A DNA stretch of 6,318 nucleotides, from NCBI GenBank assembly GCA_016200675.1, contig JACQEH010000178.1, positions 1 to 6,318 of the forward strand, written 5' to 3'. Below are positions 6,289-6,318 of the stretch, piece after piece (position 1 is the first letter of the stretch; each line of letters starts with the position of its first letter). Made by a program: the position numbers and the translations under genes. Source of the DNA: Chloroflexota bacterium. Lineage in GTDB: Bacteria > Chloroflexota > Limnocylindria > Limnocylindrales > CSP1-4. Below the pieces are notes generated by a model. The model did no database searches. It saw nothing but the letters and a program-made list of their open reading frames with translations, and was not told the origin of the DNA.

Positions 6289-6318
6289 GTGGCCGCCGAC
6301 GCCCCGCGCCCCGCGCCC
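6289..6318 (+). CDS. Possible start of a further gene, cut by the window edge
   Basis: A GTG at 6289 opens a frame of ten codons (MAADAPRPAP) to the end of the window. GGAGG lies at 6281-6285, but the gap to the GTG is only 3 nt, shorter than ideal. A start just after a terminator is plausible. The Ala/Pro-rich beginning gives no hint of function, and the last 18 bases are a 7-bp GCCCCGC repeat, which also suits non-coding DNA. Confidence 0.3.
   Translation, partial: MAADAPRPAP

Noticed and set aside
6301..6318. GCCCCGC 7-bp tandem repeat at the right edge
   Set aside because: Only 2.6 copies are visible before the window ends, and short GC repeats are expected by chance at this base composition.

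Overview
This is a GC-rich bacterial chromosomal window (roughly 70% GC by eye, with third codon positions almost all G or C). It carries six complete protein genes and probably the first ten codons of a seventh. High GC, a two-domain TL5/CTC-type L25 protein, and an HtrA with a long Pro/Ala-rich cytoplasmic tail would fit a Chloroflexota or actinobacterial genome. The window alone does not settle the phylum. I see no mobile element, CRISPR array, tRNA or rRNA.

Layout. Positions 1-178 are non-coding as far as I can tell and hold a compact 13-bp tandem repeat closed by a perfect 22-bp palindrome, just beyond the 3' end of the protease gene. Positions 179-3984 are a three-gene minus-strand unit, read from right to left: an OmpR-family response regulator (3984-3286), a HAMP sensor histidine kinase starting one base after the regulator's stop codon (3284-1695), and, after 76 bp containing a strong hairpin, a membrane-anchored HtrA/DegP-type serine protease with a PDZ domain (1618-179). 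A 98-bp divergent spacer with an imperfect 20-bp palindrome separates this unit from the plus-strand gene for ribosomal protein L25/CTC (4083-4754). A minus-strand class I SAM-dependent methyltransferase (5681-4845) converges on L25 and diverges from a plus-strand single-domain universal stress protein (5822-6223). The latter is followed by a 15-bp perfect hairpin, then a possible GTG start running off the window.

How it works together. Regulator, kinase and HtrA protease in one unit match a known theme of envelope-stress control: MprAB-PepD in mycobacteria, CssRS-HtrA in Bacillus and CiaRH-HtrA in streptococci. The kinase has a periplasmic/extracytoplasmic sensor of about 140 residues, and the protease active site should lie on the same side of the membrane. 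A reasonable model is that misfolded exported protein is sensed by the kinase and degraded by the protease. The L25/CTC and UspA-type genes also belong to families often linked to stress, but nothing in the sequence ties them to the same regulon.

I did not find a clearly new biological system. The items most worth a second look are the 13-bp repeat/palindrome block at 121-170, the hairpin between kinase and protease, and the palindrome in the regulator/L25 divergent spacer.
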